Origin: Anaerolineaceae bacterium
GTDB lineage: Bacteria; Chloroflexota; Anaerolineae; Anaerolineales; Villigracilaceae
Reading direction: 5' to 3'
Length of the DNA: 53,856 bases
Assembly: GCA_009885945.1 (NCBI GenBank)
Contig: VFJR01000059.1
Location: forward strand, 1-53,856
Each line of letters starts with the position of its first letter. Positions within the stretch are counted from its first letter, which is position 1. The translations under genes and the position numbers were made by a program. Under the pieces are notes generated by a model. It did not search any database. It saw nothing but the letters and a program-made list of their open reading frames with translations, and was not told the origin of the DNA. Shown here piece by piece: positions 8,676-17,254 of this stretch.

Positions 8676-9848
8676 ATGAATAAAATTATAGTATTGAATT
8701 TTATTGCAATACTTTTACTTTCTGCCTGCGGCAGCGCTGCTTATAATTGCCAAGATCCGCTTGGGTGCGTGGAAGTAAAGAGCGGCGAAAATATCAAAAT
8801 GGGCGCATTGCTTACTTTAAGCGGACCTGATTCTCCTTATGGAATTGACGCCTTACGCGGCACTGAAATTGCTATTTCGGATTACGGAAAAATTAAAGGA
8901 TTTGCCGTTGAACTTATCCAACGTGATGAGCTTTGCTCGGAACAAGGCGGCATTGATGGCGCTACCGCATTTGCAAATGATGCACAGATGACGGGGATCA
9001 TTGGCGGAACATGTTCAAGCGCATCCATTCCTGCCGCGCAAATTCTCACCGAAGCAAAAATGATCTTAATTTCACCATCCAGCACTACGCCATCTTTAAC
9101 AGAAGTTGGATCTCACGAGGCTGGTTTTTTACGCGTCATCTATAATGATAAGGCGCAGGGGAAATTTGTAGCAGAGTTTGCAATTGAAGCATTGGGCGTC
9201 TTGAAAATGGTCACGATTCATGACGGCACAGCATACTCAGAACAATTACAAAAAGCGGCTTGCGAAAATTTTGAACAATTGGGCGGTTCGTGCCTTGCGC
9301 AAATACAAATTGAAAGTGGCAAAGATGACCCAGAAAAAATCTTGCGCAGAGTTGCGGCGCTTGAGCCAGATATTTTATATTATCCAATTTACACAACAGA
9401 CGGGGTCGCACTTACCAATCAAATACGCAAGGCTGGATTAACCAATCTCGCCTTGATCAGCTCAGATGGTTTATTAAGCACCGATTTTATACAACAAACA
9501 AATCCTGCTTCGCAAGGCATGTATTTATCAGGTCCTACCAACACAGATGAATCAGCAGATTTTGTCCAGAAATATACTAATGCGTACGGCGAAGCGCCAA
9601 TTGCGGCATACCATTTGCAAGGGTACGATGCGGCTACATTACTTCTGCAAGCCATTGCTCAAGTCTCGGTAGAAAGTAACGGAACACTTTTTATTCCACG
9701 CCAGTCATTGCGCGCGGCAGTATATCAAACAAAAGAATTGCAAGGTCTAAGCGCGGTGATTACGTGCTCTCCCTCAGGAGATTGCATCACACCTGATATT
9801 AAAATCTTCCAAGTTCAGGGCGGTACGTTTACGCCAATTTACCCGTAA
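8676..9848 (+). CDS. Second LivK-like substrate-binding lipoprotein
   Basis: It has a lipoprotein signal with lipobox LLSAC near residue 18, then a type I periplasmic-binding-protein domain (MGALLTLSGPDSPYGIDALR). It is homologous to the LivK fragment at 1-933 but uses ordinary codons. I prefer the ATG at 8676: AAGGAG at 8661-8666 is 9 nt from it but only 3 nt from the in-frame ATG at 8670. With no second permease set here, it probably feeds the LivHMGF importer 3 kb upstream with another ligand. Its position after the cyclodeaminase and flavoprotein genes hints that the ligand is their substrate. Confidence 0.9.
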   Translation: MNKIIVLNFIAILLLSACGSAAYNCQDPLGCVEVKSGENIKMGALLTLSGPDSPYGIDALRGTEIAISDYGKIKGFAVELIQRDELCSEQGGIDGATAFANDAQMTGIIGGTCSSASIPAAQILTEAKMILISPSSTTPSLTEVGSHEAGFLRVIYNDKAQGKFVAEFAIEALGVLKMVTIHDGTAYSEQLQKAACENFEQLGGSCLAQIQIESGKDDPEKILRRVAALEPDILYYPIYTTDGVALTNQIRKAGLTNLALISSDGLLSTDFIQQTNPASQGMYLSGPTNTDESADFVQKYTNAYGEAPIAAYHLQGYDAATLLLQAIAQVSVESNGTLFIPRQSLRAAVYQTKELQGLSAVITCSPSGDCITPDIKIFQVQGGTFTPIYP

Positions 9849-9853
9849 ACAAG

Positions 9854-10993
9854 ATGGCTTCTGCAGAAATCATTACAATTGGTACTGAAATATTGCTTGG
9901 TGAAATAGTAGACACCAATACGCGCTACATTGCCCGCGCACTGCGCGGCTTGGGCGTGAATTTGTTTCGCACAATCACTATTGGCGATAACACCGAACGC
10001 ATTGCAGCCGAAATTCACGCATCCATGCAGCACACCAATATCATTATTACCACAGGCGGTCTTGGTCCCACTGTAGACGACCCCACACGGGAAGCTGTTG
10101 CCAAAGCCGCAGGTGTTGAAGTTGAATTTCGTGAAGAACTATGGGAGCAAATATCAGCTATATTCGTGCGCTATGGACGCAAACCAACCGAAAATCAAAA
10201 ACGCCAGGCTTATGTTCCAAAAGGCTCCATTGCCTTAAATAATCCAGTCGGCACTGCGCCTTGCTTTATTGTCGAATATCAAAATGCAAATGGCGACGGG
10301 GCGATCATCTCTCTACCGGGTGTGCCAAGCGAAATGGAACATATCCTGCACGAATCTGTGATCCCGTATTTGCAAAAAAAATTCAAGCTTCATGAAATTA
10401 TCAAAGTGCGCTTAATTCGTCTGGCTGGAATTGGCGAGGGAATGATAGACGATAAAATTGGCGACCTAGAAAAACTTACCAACCCCACTGTCGGCTTGGC
10501 TGCGCACAGCGGCGTTGTAGATGTGCGCATTGCCGCTAAGGCAGAAAATGAAACTCAGGCAAATAGTATGATCGCAGAAATTGAGGCGCAAGTTCGCGAA
10601 CGGCTGGGGAGTGCAGTTTTCGGTGTAGATGAAGATACACTGGAAAGCATCACATTCAATGCAGTTGAAAGATGCGGCTGGAAATTGATTCTGCTCGAAA
10701 GCGGATTGCCAGAATCCATAAAACTCAAACTTCCAGGCATCGCTTCACTGCCCCGCCTTCAAGCTGATTCGCTTACTGAAACAGTACGTGCCGCCCAAGC
10801 AAATGCAAACGCAACTGCCGCGCTCGGCATTGTATTATTCCTTGAAGAACGTGTCGCCGAATTTGCAGTACTAACCCCCAATGGTGATGACATAAAACGT
10901 ATCACCTATGGCGGACCTGTAAAAACATTCCCGCGCTGGGTGCTGAGCAATGCGCTTAATGCCTTACGTTTGAAAGCTGAAGAAAAAAATTAA
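9854..10993 (+). CDS. cinA: CinA-like protein (MoCF-biosynthesis domain) with degenerate C-terminal domain
   Basis: Residues 1-170 form a CinA/MoaB-like domain: IITIGTEILLGEIVDTN, ITTGGLGPTVDDPTREAVA, and SLPGVPSEM. In CinA this part carries ADP-ribose or NMN-related pyrophosphatase activity. The middle region (about 170-255) is the linking domain. The C-terminal stretch, from about residue 272, lies where CinA normally has its NMN deamidase, but the usual AESCTGG-like catalytic motif is absent. So deamidase activity is probably lost. It starts 5 nt after the binding-protein stop and overlaps the next gene by one base (TAATG), implying translational coupling. Confidence 0.85.
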   Translation: MASAEIITIGTEILLGEIVDTNTRYIARALRGLGVNLFRTITIGDNTERIAAEIHASMQHTNIIITTGGLGPTVDDPTREAVAKAAGVEVEFREELWEQISAIFVRYGRKPTENQKRQAYVPKGSIALNNPVGTAPCFIVEYQNANGDGAIISLPGVPSEMEHILHESVIPYLQKKFKLHEIIKVRLIRLAGIGEGMIDDKIGDLEKLTNPTVGLAAHSGVVDVRIAAKAENETQANSMIAEIEAQVRERLGSAVFGVDEDTLESITFNAVERCGWKLILLESGLPESIKLKLPGIASLPRLQADSLTETVRAAQANANATAALGIVLFLEERVAEFAVLTPNGDDIKRITYGGPVKTFPRWVLSNALNALRLKAEEKN

Positions 10994-11994
10994 TGACTCG
11001 CAGTAAACCCAAAAAAGACGAACACCTTGTCGCACTGGCTGTTTCTTTACCTCTGCTAGGCTGTATCGCAATCGCCGCTATTGGAATTTTATACTGGACG
11101 CAAACAACTTCTGTTCAGGCAGGCTCGGCGCCTAGTCAGACGATATATTCCAACCCCATTATTAATTCTACAAACACACCACTGCCAACGCCTTACTATC
11201 TGCCTACAGTCACAAGGAACCCACAATCCACAGAAGTAGTGCTTTTAACACCCACACCCTTCACGCTTATTTTTGGACCAAAGCCAATGACAATTGGCGT
11301 ATCTGTTTCAGGCAGGCTGATCGAAGTATATTCCTTCGGCGCTGGCATTGACGAAAGAATGATCATCGCAGGTATTCACGGCGGCTACGAACGCAACACA
11401 ATCGAGCTTGCTGATGAATTGATCAAATATTTTAACGAAAATCCCAGCGCAATTCCAGCAGGCGTAAAGCTATATATTTTACGCAACCTGAATCCAGATG
11501 GCGATGCGCGCGATTATGGTATTGACGGACGCGTAAATGATCATGGCGTGGATTTAAACCGCAACTTCCCCATTAATTGGGCAAAGACCTGGAAAAGGCA
11601 AGGATGTTTCAACTCCACAAAAACAAGCGGCGGACCATCCCCTGCCTCTGAACCTGAAACACAGGCTGTGATAAACTTTTTCAGCACGCACAAGATCAAG
11701 GCTGTAATTAGCTATCACAGTGCCGCCTTAGGCGTATTCCCTGGCGGCGAACCTTGGGAAGCAAACTCCATTCTGCTTGCCAAGGCAATTGCCAAAGCCA
11801 GTAATTACCCCTACCCGCCTATTGACACAGGCTGCGTTTACACTGGCACCCTCGCAGATTTTGCAGTTTCCACAGGCGCCGCCGCAGTAGATATGGAACT
11901 AACAGATCACACGAACACAGATTTTGAAGTCAATAAAAAAGTGCTGCAAGTTTTATTAAATTTTGACTTAACGGAAAACAAAGGAGAAAAATGA
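10993..11994 (+). CDS. Membrane-anchored M14-type zinc carboxypeptidase-like protein
   Basis: A single N-terminal hydrophobic segment (about residues 12-32) is followed by a Pro/Thr-rich linker and an M14-like domain. Visible active-site features are GIHGGYERNT near residue 127 (zinc His and Glu), NPDGDARDYG, the RVNDHGVDLNRNFP motif, VISYHSAALG (third zinc ligand), and a late VDMELTDH supplying the general-base Glu. It should trim peptides or cell-wall peptides outside the membrane. It overlaps cinA by 1 nt and the next gene by 4 nt. The spacing of the first zinc motif (HGGYE) is longer than HxxE, as in some murein-peptide amidase relatives. Confidence 0.82.
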   Translation: MTRSKPKKDEHLVALAVSLPLLGCIAIAAIGILYWTQTTSVQAGSAPSQTIYSNPIINSTNTPLPTPYYLPTVTRNPQSTEVVLLTPTPFTLIFGPKPMTIGVSVSGRLIEVYSFGAGIDERMIIAGIHGGYERNTIELADELIKYFNENPSAIPAGVKLYILRNLNPDGDARDYGIDGRVNDHGVDLNRNFPINWAKTWKRQGCFNSTKTSGGPSPASEPETQAVINFFSTHKIKAVISYHSAALGVFPGGEPWEANSILLAKAIAKASNYPYPPIDTGCVYTGTLADFAVSTGAAAVDMELTDHTNTDFEVNKKVLQVLLNFDLTENKGEK

Positions 11995-13973
11995 CAAAAA
12001 CAGCGGATACCCTCCTCGTCAATGCCCATATCCTCACCATGGATGAAACATTAAATCAATATCGCACTGGCGCCATAGCAATTAGCGGCGAAAAAATTGT
12101 CGCAGTCGGCAACGAAGCCGACATAAAAAGTGAATATACCGCCAAAGAAATCATTGACTGCGGCGGAAAAATTCTTATGCCGGGCTTGATCAACGCCCAC
12201 ACACACGTACCCATGACTCTCCTGCGCGGCTTGGCAGATGACCTGCGGCTTGACGTTTGGCTAATGGGATACATGCTGCCCGTTGAAAGAGAATTCGTCT
12301 CGCCAGAATTTGTTAAACTAGGCACCTCACTCGCCTGCGCAGAACAGATTCGCAGCGGCATCACCACCTTCAACGACATGTATTATTTTGAAGAAGATGT
12401 CGCCAAAGCCACTGTGCAAGCTGGTATGCGCGCTGTGCTTGGGCAAACCGTCATGAAATACCCTGCACCAGATGCAGAATCATTTGAAGTATCGCTTAAC
12501 AAAGCCCGAGAATTTATTCAGGGCTGGAAAAATCACTCACTGATCACCCCCGCCGTATCGCCGCATGCACCCTATAGTTGCACACCAGAAATCTTGCGCG
12601 CAACATCAAATCTTGCACAGGAATTTGACGTTCCCTTACACATCCATATTTCTGAAACTGCCTATGAAGTGGAAACCATGCGCAAGGAAAATGGCATACC
12701 CGTTGTGCCTTACATAAAGAAACACGGCATTTTAGAAGCAAAAGTAATTGCCGCCCATTGTGTTCACATCGACAGCGGCGAAATGCGAACGCTCTTGCAT
12801 GCAGGCGCGGGCATATCTCATAACCCATCATCAAATTTAAAACTTGCCTCTGGGTTTGCGCCAGTGCAAAAAATGCTTGAAAGCGGATTAAATGTTGGCA
12901 TCGGCACAGATGGACCCGCCTCCAATAATGACCTTGACATGTTTGAAGAGATCCGCCTCGCCTCTTTCGTCGCCAAAGCTGTTTCCAACGACCCAACCGT
13001 TGTCCCCGCTGTAACAGCCCTTCTTATGGCTACCCGCATGGGCGCAAAGGCTCTTCACCTTGGGGATGTGACTGGCTCTCTCGAAGTTGGCAAACGCGCC
13101 GACATCATTCTTGTGGATATCATGCCTTTACATAATGCTCCACGCTTCATGCGTGACTTAAACAATGCCTATGCTCAACTAGTCTATGCCTCCAAATCCA
13201 CAGATGTAACAGATGTGATGGTTAATGGCAAATGGTTAATGCGCTCGAAGAAATTACTAACCTTGAATGAAACCGACTTACTTGAACATGCCCAGGATAT
13301 GGCAAAGAAAATAGATATCTTTCTGATCGAACGCGAGCAATCTGTGTTATCCAAATTGATCGCGTTAGGCGGATCACTGGAAGAAGAATCCTTTGAAGTG
13401 CAAACCAAAGTTAGAGTTTCTAACCCCGGCACAGTCAGCGAAAAAATACAACAACCAGAAATTGAGATCATCCGCTTTAGGCATTACATAGAACATGATG
13501 CGTATTTCTCCTTTGACGATGAAAAACAAGGTCGCCTACGCTTTCGTGAAGATGATTTTCTCGATGAAAAAGGAAATACCACCAACACGCGCAGCAGGCT
13601 GACCTTGCTGGGCGTAAAACGTGAAGATAAAGTAGCAGACAATGTAGTTCTTTCACGCAGTCGCTTTTTTGCTCCTGCTATTCACAGCCTGCGCTTTTAT
13701 AAGGAATATTTCAAGCCACAACAAGAAGTTAATATTGAAAAAGACCGCTTGCGCTGGTTAATTCGCTACAAAGACACAGAGTTTTTCGTCAATCTCGATA
13801 AGATCATCCAGCCCGCCGCAGGTCACTTCCTCGAGATCAAATCGCGCACCTGGAGCCGCACAGACGCAGAACATAAAGCAGAACTGGTTAATGAGCTGCT
13901 TGAATTGCTCGGTCAAAAAAATGCGCCGACAGTGACACAAGATTATATTGAGTTTATTACTACGCAACCCTAA
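11991..13973 (+). CDS. Amidohydrolase (SAH/MTA deaminase-like) fused to a CYTH-like domain
   Basis: Residues 1-440 form a metal-dependent deaminase of the MtaD/S-adenosylhomocysteine deaminase group. Metal ligands are visible: H70 and H72 in NAHTH, SPHAPYSC, HIHISET, AAHCVH and GTDGPASNN. From about residue 466 to 655 comes a second domain beginning FEVQTKVRV, a variant of the CYTH ExExK motif. It continues with LRFREDD, SRLTLLG, RWLIRYKD and HFLEIKSRTW, the alternating Arg/Lys/Glu pattern of triphosphate-tunnel enzymes. CYTH enzymes act on triphosphates or as class IV adenylate cyclases. A single 660-residue chain joining the two is unusual. It overlaps the M14 gene by ATGA. Confidence 0.82.
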   Translation: MTKTADTLLVNAHILTMDETLNQYRTGAIAISGEKIVAVGNEADIKSEYTAKEIIDCGGKILMPGLINAHTHVPMTLLRGLADDLRLDVWLMGYMLPVEREFVSPEFVKLGTSLACAEQIRSGITTFNDMYYFEEDVAKATVQAGMRAVLGQTVMKYPAPDAESFEVSLNKAREFIQGWKNHSLITPAVSPHAPYSCTPEILRATSNLAQEFDVPLHIHISETAYEVETMRKENGIPVVPYIKKHGILEAKVIAAHCVHIDSGEMRTLLHAGAGISHNPSSNLKLASGFAPVQKMLESGLNVGIGTDGPASNNDLDMFEEIRLASFVAKAVSNDPTVVPAVTALLMATRMGAKALHLGDVTGSLEVGKRADIILVDIMPLHNAPRFMRDLNNAYAQLVYASKSTDVTDVMVNGKWLMRSKKLLTLNETDLLEHAQDMAKKIDIFLIEREQSVLSKLIALGGSLEEESFEVQTKVRVSNPGTVSEKIQQPEIEIIRFRHYIEHDAYFSFDDEKQGRLRFREDDFLDEKGNTTNTRSRLTLLGVKREDKVADNVVLSRSRFFAPAIHSLRFYKEYFKPQQEVNIEKDRLRWLIRYKDTEFFVNLDKIIQPAAGHFLEIKSRTWSRTDAEHKAELVNELLELLGQKNAPTVTQDYIEFITTQP

Positions 13974-14093
13974 CCCTTATGGCGCGGCGTAGTTTTCAGA
14001 GAAAAAAAAACGCCTCTCGAAACAGAATCAGATATCGGCTTAAGAGAGAAGCGGCTTTTCATCTAAAAAGATGATTATATTTACATCATTCAA

Positions 14094-14121
14094 TTGACTT
14101 ATACCCTCACCCTGCTATAAT
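14094..14121 (+). promoter_or_regulatory. Sigma70-type promoter of iscX-mrp
   Basis: TTGACT at 14094-14099 and TATAAT at 14116-14121 are separated by 16 nt, with TGC just before the -10 (extended -10). The ATG of iscX at 14136 would be only about 8 nt from the expected transcription start, so the mRNA would have almost no leader and no Shine-Dalgarno. Confidence 0.75.
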
Positions 14122-14135
14122 CTGCGCACTTATCA

Positions 14136-14354
14136 ATGACACTCAACTGGGAATCCACCTTCGCCATCGCAATGGAATTACGCAGACAGCACAAAGTCGT
14201 AAATATTGAAGATGTAACTATACAGCAAATTTATAAATGGACGCTTGAGCTTTCAGAATTTGAGGACGACGCGGCGCTTGCCAACGACGACATTCTTTAT
14301 GCGATTTACCAGGACTGGTTCGAAGAAAACATACATGGAAAAACAAATCCATAA
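14136..14354 (+). CDS. iscX: IscX-like Fe-S cluster assembly protein
   Basis: This is a 72-residue acidic protein. It follows the IscX/YfhJ pattern end to end: LNWESTFAIAMEL at the start, IYKWTLELSEFEDD in the middle (compare the family's W-x-x-x-L-x-x-F-x-D-D), and an ILYAIYQDWFEE end. IscX binds IscS and iron and modulates Fe-S cluster assembly. It is followed 73 nt later by mrp, another Fe-S-related gene, supporting a shared function. No iscS or iscU is visible in the window. The length matches the family (about 66 residues). Confidence 0.75.
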   Translation: MTLNWESTFAIAMELRRQHKVVNIEDVTIQQIYKWTLELSEFEDDAALANDDILYAIYQDWFEENIHGKTNP

Positions 14355-14427
14355 TTGTTAAAAATTAATTCATCCCTAAGACCAAAAGCGCTGCACACAG
14401 CGACATCATTATTAATTGGAAAAATAA

Positions 14428-15501
14428 ATGTCAACACTTACAAAAGAATCTGTACTAGCCGCATTGAGCAAAGTTCAAGAACCTGATCTGCATCAGGATT
14501 TGGTTACACTTAATATGGTGCACGATGTTGAAGTGACGGGCGAGCAAGTTAACTTTACGATCATGCTGACCACGCCCGCCTGCCCATTTCGTGCAAAAAT
14601 TGAAAGGGAAGCAAAAGAAGCGGTGATGTCTGTTGGCGCTAAAACAGTGAACATAAAAATGGACTCGGATGTACCCAACGACGGGCGTATGCGCGGATTG
14701 GTGAACATGCCTATTCGCAATGCCATCGCTGTTGGCTCGGGCAAAGGCGGCGTAGGAAAATCTACTGTGGCTGTGAATATTGCTGTGTCTTTGGCGATGA
14801 GCGGCGCGCGTGTTGGTTTATTAGACGCGGATATTTACGGTCCCAACACACCCACGATGCTGGGCGTAGAAAAACTACCTCCGCCCGATGGCAAGCGCTT
14901 GATTCCTGCACAGGCTTATGGATTGAAAATGATATCGATGGGTCTGCTGGTTAAGCCTGGACAGCCGCTCATCTGGCGCGGACCGATGTTGAACTCTGCT
15001 ATTCGTCAATTTTTAGGCGATGTAGATTGGGGCGAACTAGACTACCTGATTGTTGATCTGCCGCCCGGCACCGGCGACGCCTCTTTGAGTCTCGCTCAAG
15101 CCCTGCCCCTCAGCGGCGCTGTTGTTGTGACTCTGCCTCAGTTGGTATCACTAGAAGACGCATCGCGCGGCTTGAATATGTTCAAGACTCTCGAAGTGCC
15201 GATCCTTGGCATTGTTGAGAATATGTCTTACCTCGAGTTGCCAGACGGTACACGCATGGATTTGTTCGGCTCTGGCGGCGGCGCAAAATTAGCAGAATCA
15301 ACCCAAACAGAATTACTCGGCATGGTGCCCATTGATCAAAATATACGCATCGGCGGGGATACTGGCAAACCGATTGTTGCCTCTCACCCTGATTCGGTGG
15401 TTGCCAAGGCGTTGACAGAAATATCGCAAAAGATCGCCGCCAAAGTTTCTGTGGCGGCGCTGGGCGGGAAGAACGATATTCCGATTAGTATTGTGGAATA
15501 A
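14428..15501 (+). CDS. mrp: Mrp/NBP35-family P-loop ATPase
   Basis: Residues 1-85 are a MIP18/DUF59 domain and residues 95-340 a ParA/MinD-like ATPase with deviant Walker A GSGKGGVGKST at 103-113. DADIYGPNTPTMLG and VDLPPGTGD follow. The family carries and transfers Fe-S clusters. However, the usual CxxC after the NMSY motif, which bridges a cluster at the dimer interface, is missing: the sequence reads NMSYLELPDGTRMDLFG. The only obvious Cys is in ACPF of the DUF59 domain. So cluster carriage may be altered. It is preceded by iscX and closed by a strong terminator. Confidence 0.93.
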   Translation: MSTLTKESVLAALSKVQEPDLHQDLVTLNMVHDVEVTGEQVNFTIMLTTPACPFRAKIEREAKEAVMSVGAKTVNIKMDSDVPNDGRMRGLVNMPIRNAIAVGSGKGGVGKSTVAVNIAVSLAMSGARVGLLDADIYGPNTPTMLGVEKLPPPDGKRLIPAQAYGLKMISMGLLVKPGQPLIWRGPMLNSAIRQFLGDVDWGELDYLIVDLPPGTGDASLSLAQALPLSGAVVVTLPQLVSLEDASRGLNMFKTLEVPILGIVENMSYLELPDGTRMDLFGSGGGAKLAESTQTELLGMVPIDQNIRIGGDTGKPIVASHPDSVVAKALTEISQKIAAKVSVAALGGKNDIPISIVE

Positions 15502-15517
15502 GAAAAAGATAATTAGG

Positions 15518-15551
15518 AAAGGCCTGACAGTTTGGAAATCGTCAGGCCTTT
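15518..15551. terminator. Terminator after mrp
   Basis: AAAGGCCTGAC (15518-15528) pairs perfectly with GTCAGGCCTTT (15541-15551) around a 12-nt loop, followed by TTTTATT on the plus strand. The minus-strand VF530 gene ends inside the right arm (stop at 15544-15542), so the hairpin probably serves both converging genes. Confidence 0.9.
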
Positions 15552-15760
15552 TTTATTGTGCGCAGATATAGATCTTCCACTTTTTTTCTTGCCCAAGGGG
15601 TAGTTCGCAAAAACTTGAGACTGGATTTAATACTGGGATTATCTGTAAAGCATTTAATGGGAATGCGCACGCCCAGTTCTTCCCAACCGTATTGCTCCAC
15701 TAAATGGGTTAGGATCATTTCCAAGGTAATGCCGTGTAAGGGGTTTTGGGGTTGAGACAT
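15542..15760 (-). CDS. VF530 family DNA-binding protein
   Basis: This is a 72-residue basic protein. It follows the VF530 (DUF2132) family: [34 protein letters not shown], then [20 protein letters not shown]. Members are small double-stranded-DNA-binding proteins of unclear biological role. It is a single gene converging on mrp and sharing its terminator. The family match is strong; function beyond DNA binding is unknown. Confidence 0.88.
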   Translation of the reverse strand: MSQPQNPLHGITLEMILTHLVEQYGWEELGVRIPIKCFTDNPSIKSSLKFLRTTPWARKKVEDLYLRTIKKA

Positions 15761-15856
15761 AGTAGAAAATAGAAAGTGATTTGGATGAGTTCTTTTTTTG
15801 AGAATCTTTTCGCAATAATTTTTTTTACAGGCCCACGGGAAAGTAAAATTTAAAAT

Positions 15857-16225
15857 CTATTCTTTACTGGTTTCATATTCCAGCACATGAAGTATGGCGA
15901 GTATAACGCCATCCATATTTTTCGTCACTTCGTTGTTCCAAAAGCGGATCACTTTGTAGCCGATAGAGTTCAGGTATTTTGTTCTTTCCAGATCGTACTC
16001 TTCCTGTTCCAAATGCTGACTTCCATCCAGTTCGATGATGAGTTTCTTTTCGATGCAGACAAAATCGGGAATGTATTTGCCGATGGCGTGCTGCCTTCTA
16101 AAGTTGACTTCTAACTGGTCATTGCGGATAATTACCCACAATTTTCGCTCGGCGGGTGTAGGTTCTTTGCGGAGTTCGATGGCGTGAGTTCTGGTTTTTG
16201 GGTTGCTTCTGGGTGGGCGTGGCAA
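15857..16225 (-). CDS. DUF559 endonuclease-like protein
   Basis: This is a small protein of about 122 residues with the DUF559 (Vsr-like, PD-(D/E)xK) pattern: LRKEPTPAERKLW, FRRQHAIGKYIPDFVC, KLIIELDGSQH and YKVIRFWNNEV. The D and E-x-D residues fit a nuclease core, but no substrate is known for the family. I prefer a TTG start at 16225 because GGAGGGG lies 5 nt upstream (minus strand); the longer frame to 16246 would put that site inside the coding region. It stands alone, about 100 nt from VF530. Confidence 0.82.
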   Translation of the reverse strand: MPRPPRSNPKTRTHAIELRKEPTPAERKLWVIIRNDQLEVNFRRQHAIGKYIPDFVCIEKKLIIELDGSQHLEQEEYDLERTKYLNSIGYKVIRFWNNEVTKNMDGVILAILHVLEYETSKE

Positions 16226-16298
16226 TTCTTCCCCTCCTAGCCTCAAACGGCAAGTATCCGCCCCCGCCGTGACTCAACCCTCGCCACCACGCAGTAAA

Positions 16299-17201
16299 TT
16301 ACGGCACCAAAATCTGCAAGCGGCTTGGCTGAATAGAATATTCAAAATCCTGCATCCACTCGGGGAACAATTCTCCGTCTGTGTGTGCGGGCGAAGAGCG
16401 GTTTAGATGCACCGAAATTTTACTGGTCTGCACTTCACGCATCCCATCCATGTAGATGTAACTCTTTTCGCCTTCGTTAAAGGCGCGCGGCAAAGCTTGG
16501 AATAATCCCAGCCGCGTACTTCGATATCCGAATGCCAGCGCCAGCTTGCCGTCAAACATGTTGGCGTGCGGAGTCATAAAGAATCCGCCTGTGCGCCGCC
16601 CATTCCCAATTGAGATCAGTGAGATCGGGCCCTCATATTCTCCATCATCCCATTTCACTACAGCCTGCCACTCAGGCTTATCCAAAATGCCCTGCACCGC
16701 CGCGATCAAATATCGAGCCATGCCTTTGACCCAATGAATGGCTTCGTGCTTGATGGAGACATACGGCTCAAGCCCCGCTGCAGAGTTGTTGACAAAATAT
16801 TTTCCATTTAACAAGCCGAGGTCCATATTTCTGGTCTTGCCAGCCGCAATCACTTTTACAGCCGCGCTTAAATCAGTAGGCAACCCAAGCGAAAAACAAA
16901 TATCATTTGCAGTGCCCGTTGGCAAAATACCTAATGGACCCAGCGCATCCTGCTCAGACTTCGCGGCACTCGCCAAACCGTTGACAACTTCGCCTACCGT
17001 CCCGTCACCCCCCATCGCAACAATCGGAGCAAATCCAGCACGAGCGGCTTGTTCAGCCAGTTCAGCGATATGCCCTTTGCGTTCTGATAATGCTATTTCA
17101 AAATCAAGACCCACAGCCCTCAAGGCAGACTCAGCTTCGGGCCAGCGTGCCTTCGAATTCCAACGGTTTGAATATGGATTGAGAATTATTTTTGCAGTCA
17201 T
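16299..17201 (-). CDS. Diacylglycerol kinase family lipid kinase
   Basis: This is a 300-residue cytoplasmic or peripheral lipid kinase of the YegS/DgkB type. The nucleotide-binding motif GGDGT is at residues 64-68, followed by GILPTGTANDICFSLGLP and MDLGLLNGKYFVNNSAAG, both diagnostic of the DAGK catalytic family. It phosphorylates diacylglycerol or a related lipid or sphingoid base using ATP. TAGGAG lies just upstream of the ATG. It may be co-transcribed with the upstream M20 gene (53-nt gap), though no functional link is evident. Confidence 0.9.
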   Translation of the reverse strand: MTAKIILNPYSNRWNSKARWPEAESALRAVGLDFEIALSERKGHIAELAEQAARAGFAPIVAMGGDGTVGEVVNGLASAAKSEQDALGPLGILPTGTANDICFSLGLPTDLSAAVKVIAAGKTRNMDLGLLNGKYFVNNSAAGLEPYVSIKHEAIHWVKGMARYLIAAVQGILDKPEWQAVVKWDDGEYEGPISLISIGNGRRTGGFFMTPHANMFDGKLALAFGYRSTRLGLFQALPRAFNEGEKSYIYMDGMREVQTSKISVHLNRSSPAHTDGELFPEWMQDFEYSIQPSRLQILVP

Positions 17202-17254
17202 GAATATCTCCTAAGGCGCATCATTTTTAAAGCAGAGTTAAAATCCGCGCAAGG

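Noticed and set aside
12544-12996. 150-residue minus-strand frame inside the amidohydrolase
   Set aside because: It covers the conserved metal-ligand region in antisense and shows no recognisable domain.
13974-14090. Possible terminator after the amidohydrolase gene
   Set aside because: Only a short imperfect CTCTC/GAGAG pairing is present, too weak to call.
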